From Paenibacillus oenotherae (GTDB lineage Bacteria; Bacillota; Bacilli; Paenibacillales; Paenibacillaceae): a DNA stretch of 64,000 nt. Below the pieces are notes generated by a model that was not told where the DNA came from, did not search any database, and saw only the letters and a list, made by a program, of their open reading frames with translations. The position numbers and the translations under genes were made by a program. The stretch lies in assembly GCF_019443105.1 (NCBI RefSeq), contig NZ_JAHZIJ010000001.1, positions 868,001-932,000 on the forward strand, read 5' to 3'. Below are positions 62,729 through 64,000 of the stretch, piece after piece (positions within the stretch are counted from its first letter, which is position 1; each line of letters starts with the position of its first letter).

Positions 62729-64000
62729 GTTCCCACTCCTCTACAATGAAATGAAAGCTGGCAGATTCCGAAGTGCTGAACCTCCTGCTTGCTTCCCTTT
62801 TCTCATGAAATCCGAATCCCCGGGATACTTTAATATCAAAGGCCAAGTCCCGCGGCAAAAGAAAATGCCCTTGATAAAATCCATCCCGCTTCTTAGGTAT
62901 TTCAAACCCGGCATGTATCTGGGCATCGGCAGGAGTGAGCGCAGGAACGGATACGCAGATTCCAATCTCCACCATATCCGACAATTCCGGTACAACCTCG
63001 ATTACGGCTGAGCCCGTTACACCTTCATAGCGGACGAATACTTCCACCGTTCCTACAGTGAGAGGAACGATAGCGCCGTCCTCTTCTATCCGCAACACTT
63101 TAGGATGATCGACTGCATATTCGGCTGCAAGCAGGCTCATCTGGAAGCCTGTATTATACGTTACCTTTGGATAAAGATGAGTCCGCAGTCCCTTTAGGCC
63201 GATCTTCCTTCTGCCTTCAATATCCACGCTTTGAGGACGACCGATATAACCGAACAGATACAGCAGCGGGTTAGCCAGCCGTTTCGCCCAATCTGCCTGG
63301 GAATGCCCTGCTTCTGCATCCAGCATAAACATCAGATCGTCCCCGGGCTTGAAGCCCTGCCCAATAAGCTCATCGGCAAATTCCCGGACATGCCGCGGCA
63401 TAATGATGCCTTCCACCCCGCCGATATCCAGCCACACCCGAACAGACGGCTTATCCGAACATGGACGGTAAATTTTCATCTCGCTTATGGGGTCTTGATC
63501 ACCGCTCCCCTCCCCTTGCTCGTTTACAACCGCGTGCACGAAGAAAGGAGACAATATCGCAACCTGACCGAATATGTCCGGTCTTCGGAAAGCCATATGA
63601 TAGGAGACGAGGCCTCCCGCAGACGAGCCGATCAATGCCGTATTTGCCCGGTCCGGCAAAGTGCGGAATAGGCGGTCGATCATCGGCTTTAGCTCCTCGA
63701 TTATGAACTGCTCGTATACCTCCCCCTTGCATTTCGCATGGAATGCTTCCTCAACCCCTGGATTCTCGTGAAAATATTCAGATACACGTTGATCGGATAT
63801 AGAGGATATAGCGACAATAATAATTTCCTTCATATGGCCTTCGCGGCTTAAGCGGTCTGCTGTATGGTGCATCTCCCACGAATCGCCCTTCTCGTCCGCA
63901 TTGAACATATGCTGTCCATCATGCGCGTACAGGACAGGATAACGCTGCGGGACCTCCTCGTCATAGGAAGGAGGCAAATAAATATAAATTTCTCGAGAAT
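62700..64000 (-). CDS. Paralogous esterase D-like alpha/beta hydrolase (5' end beyond window)
   Basis: The frame is open from the right edge; residues before the conserved YLPPSYDEEVPQRYPVLYAH (SREIYI) continue past 64000, so the true start is outside. It aligns with the next gene over its full length: DGQHMF, nucleophile in GSSAGGLVSYH, LWLDIGG with Asp, HSQADW with His, then the Ig-like stretch and the CBM-like end (EIGICVSVPALTPADAQIHA). The two esterases are diverged tandem duplicates. Stop at 62700-62702, overlapping the next start. Confidence 0.88.
   Translation of the reverse strand, partial: SREIYIYLPPSYDEEVPQRYPVLYAHDGQHMFNADEKGDSWEMHHTADRLSREGHMKEIIIVAISSISDQRVSEYFHENPGVEEAFHAKCKGEVYEQFIIEELKPMIDRLFRTLPDRANTALIGSSAGGLVSYHMAFRRPDIFGQVAILSPFFVHAVVNEQGEGSGDQDPISEMKIYRPCSDKPSVRVWLDIGGVEGIIMPRHVREFADELIGQGFKPGDDLMFMLDAEAGHSQADWAKRLANPLLYLFGYIGRPQSVDIEGRRKIGLKGLRTHLYPKVTYNTGFQMSLLAAEYAVDHPKVLRIEEDGAIVPLTVGTVEVFVRYEGVTGSAVIEVVPELSDMVEIGICVSVPALTPADAQIHAGFEIPKKRDGFYQGHFLLPRDLAFDIKVSRGFGFHEKREASRRFSTSESASFHFIVEEWEHDDEPEYLG

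Noticed and set aside
55141-63977. cas genes expected beside the CRISPR leader
   Set aside because: The flank is the LacI/ABC/esterase operon; no Cas motif was seen on either strand.

Overview
The window looks like a Paenibacillus-type chromosome: a GerA-family spore germination operon, three C-terminal SLH domains on an S-layer-like protein, Sec-exported wall-associated RHS proteins, Gram-positive ribosome binding sites and a family of hairpin-rich intergenic repeats. No rRNA, tRNA or replication origin was seen. Most genes are on the minus strand.

Region 1 (1-26.0 kb) is a duplicated polymorphic-toxin locus read right to left. Each cassette has a giant secreted protein (one YD-like motif, 21 RCC1 units, eight FN3 domains, two CBM-like domains) followed by a secreted RHS/YD-repeat protein. 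The complete RHS copy ends in a Hint autoprotease and a ~109-residue toxin tip, with its small immunity gene directly behind. The second RHS copy runs off the left edge. Between the cassettes (8.8-11.1 kb) lies a graveyard of toxin-tip and immunity genes: three intact small genes, several broken frames (including a Hint piece joined to a barstar-like piece), homologous terminators and a repeated seam sequence. Upstream of the right-hand cassette are two more candidate immunity-type genes (a CPCC-HEAT fusion and an unknown).

Region 2 (26.0-44.4 kb) is mixed chromosomal content: a DoxX-like membrane protein, a TerD-vWA protein, a coiled-coil lipoprotein, a double-MerR regulator, the operon gerA-gerC-small D subunit-gerB, a DUF2935 protein, an AraC/GyrI regulator, DUF1801 and DUF2164 proteins, a PD-(D/E)XK-like nuclease, a GT2 glycosyltransferase, a MarR regulator divergent from a CBS-domain protein with two perfect palindromes between, a TipAS-type MerR regulator, an AHSA1/SRPBCC protein and a seven-helix-like membrane protein. 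The gaps carry CCTGC..GCAGG and GATGC..GCATC hairpin repeats and minisatellites.

Region 3 (44.4-55.3 kb) is plastic. A 1,900-residue SLH protein with eight near-identical Ig-like repeats is flanked by ~370-bp direct repeats that include the 3' end of the neighbouring gene. Next come two CRISPR fragments with type I-C-like repeats, separated by two IS66 remnants that enclose an EamA exporter, a broken 2OG-Fe dioxygenase gene and a broken metallo-beta-lactamase-fold gene. No cas genes are visible.

Region 4 (55.6-64 kb) is a minus-strand operon: two alpha/beta-hydrolase esterases with C-terminal beta-sandwich extensions, an EntS-like MFS transporter, a maltodextrin-type ABC importer (binding protein and two permeases, no ATPase) and a terminal LacI regulator. 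It probably handles uptake and processing of a glycoside or acylated sugar.
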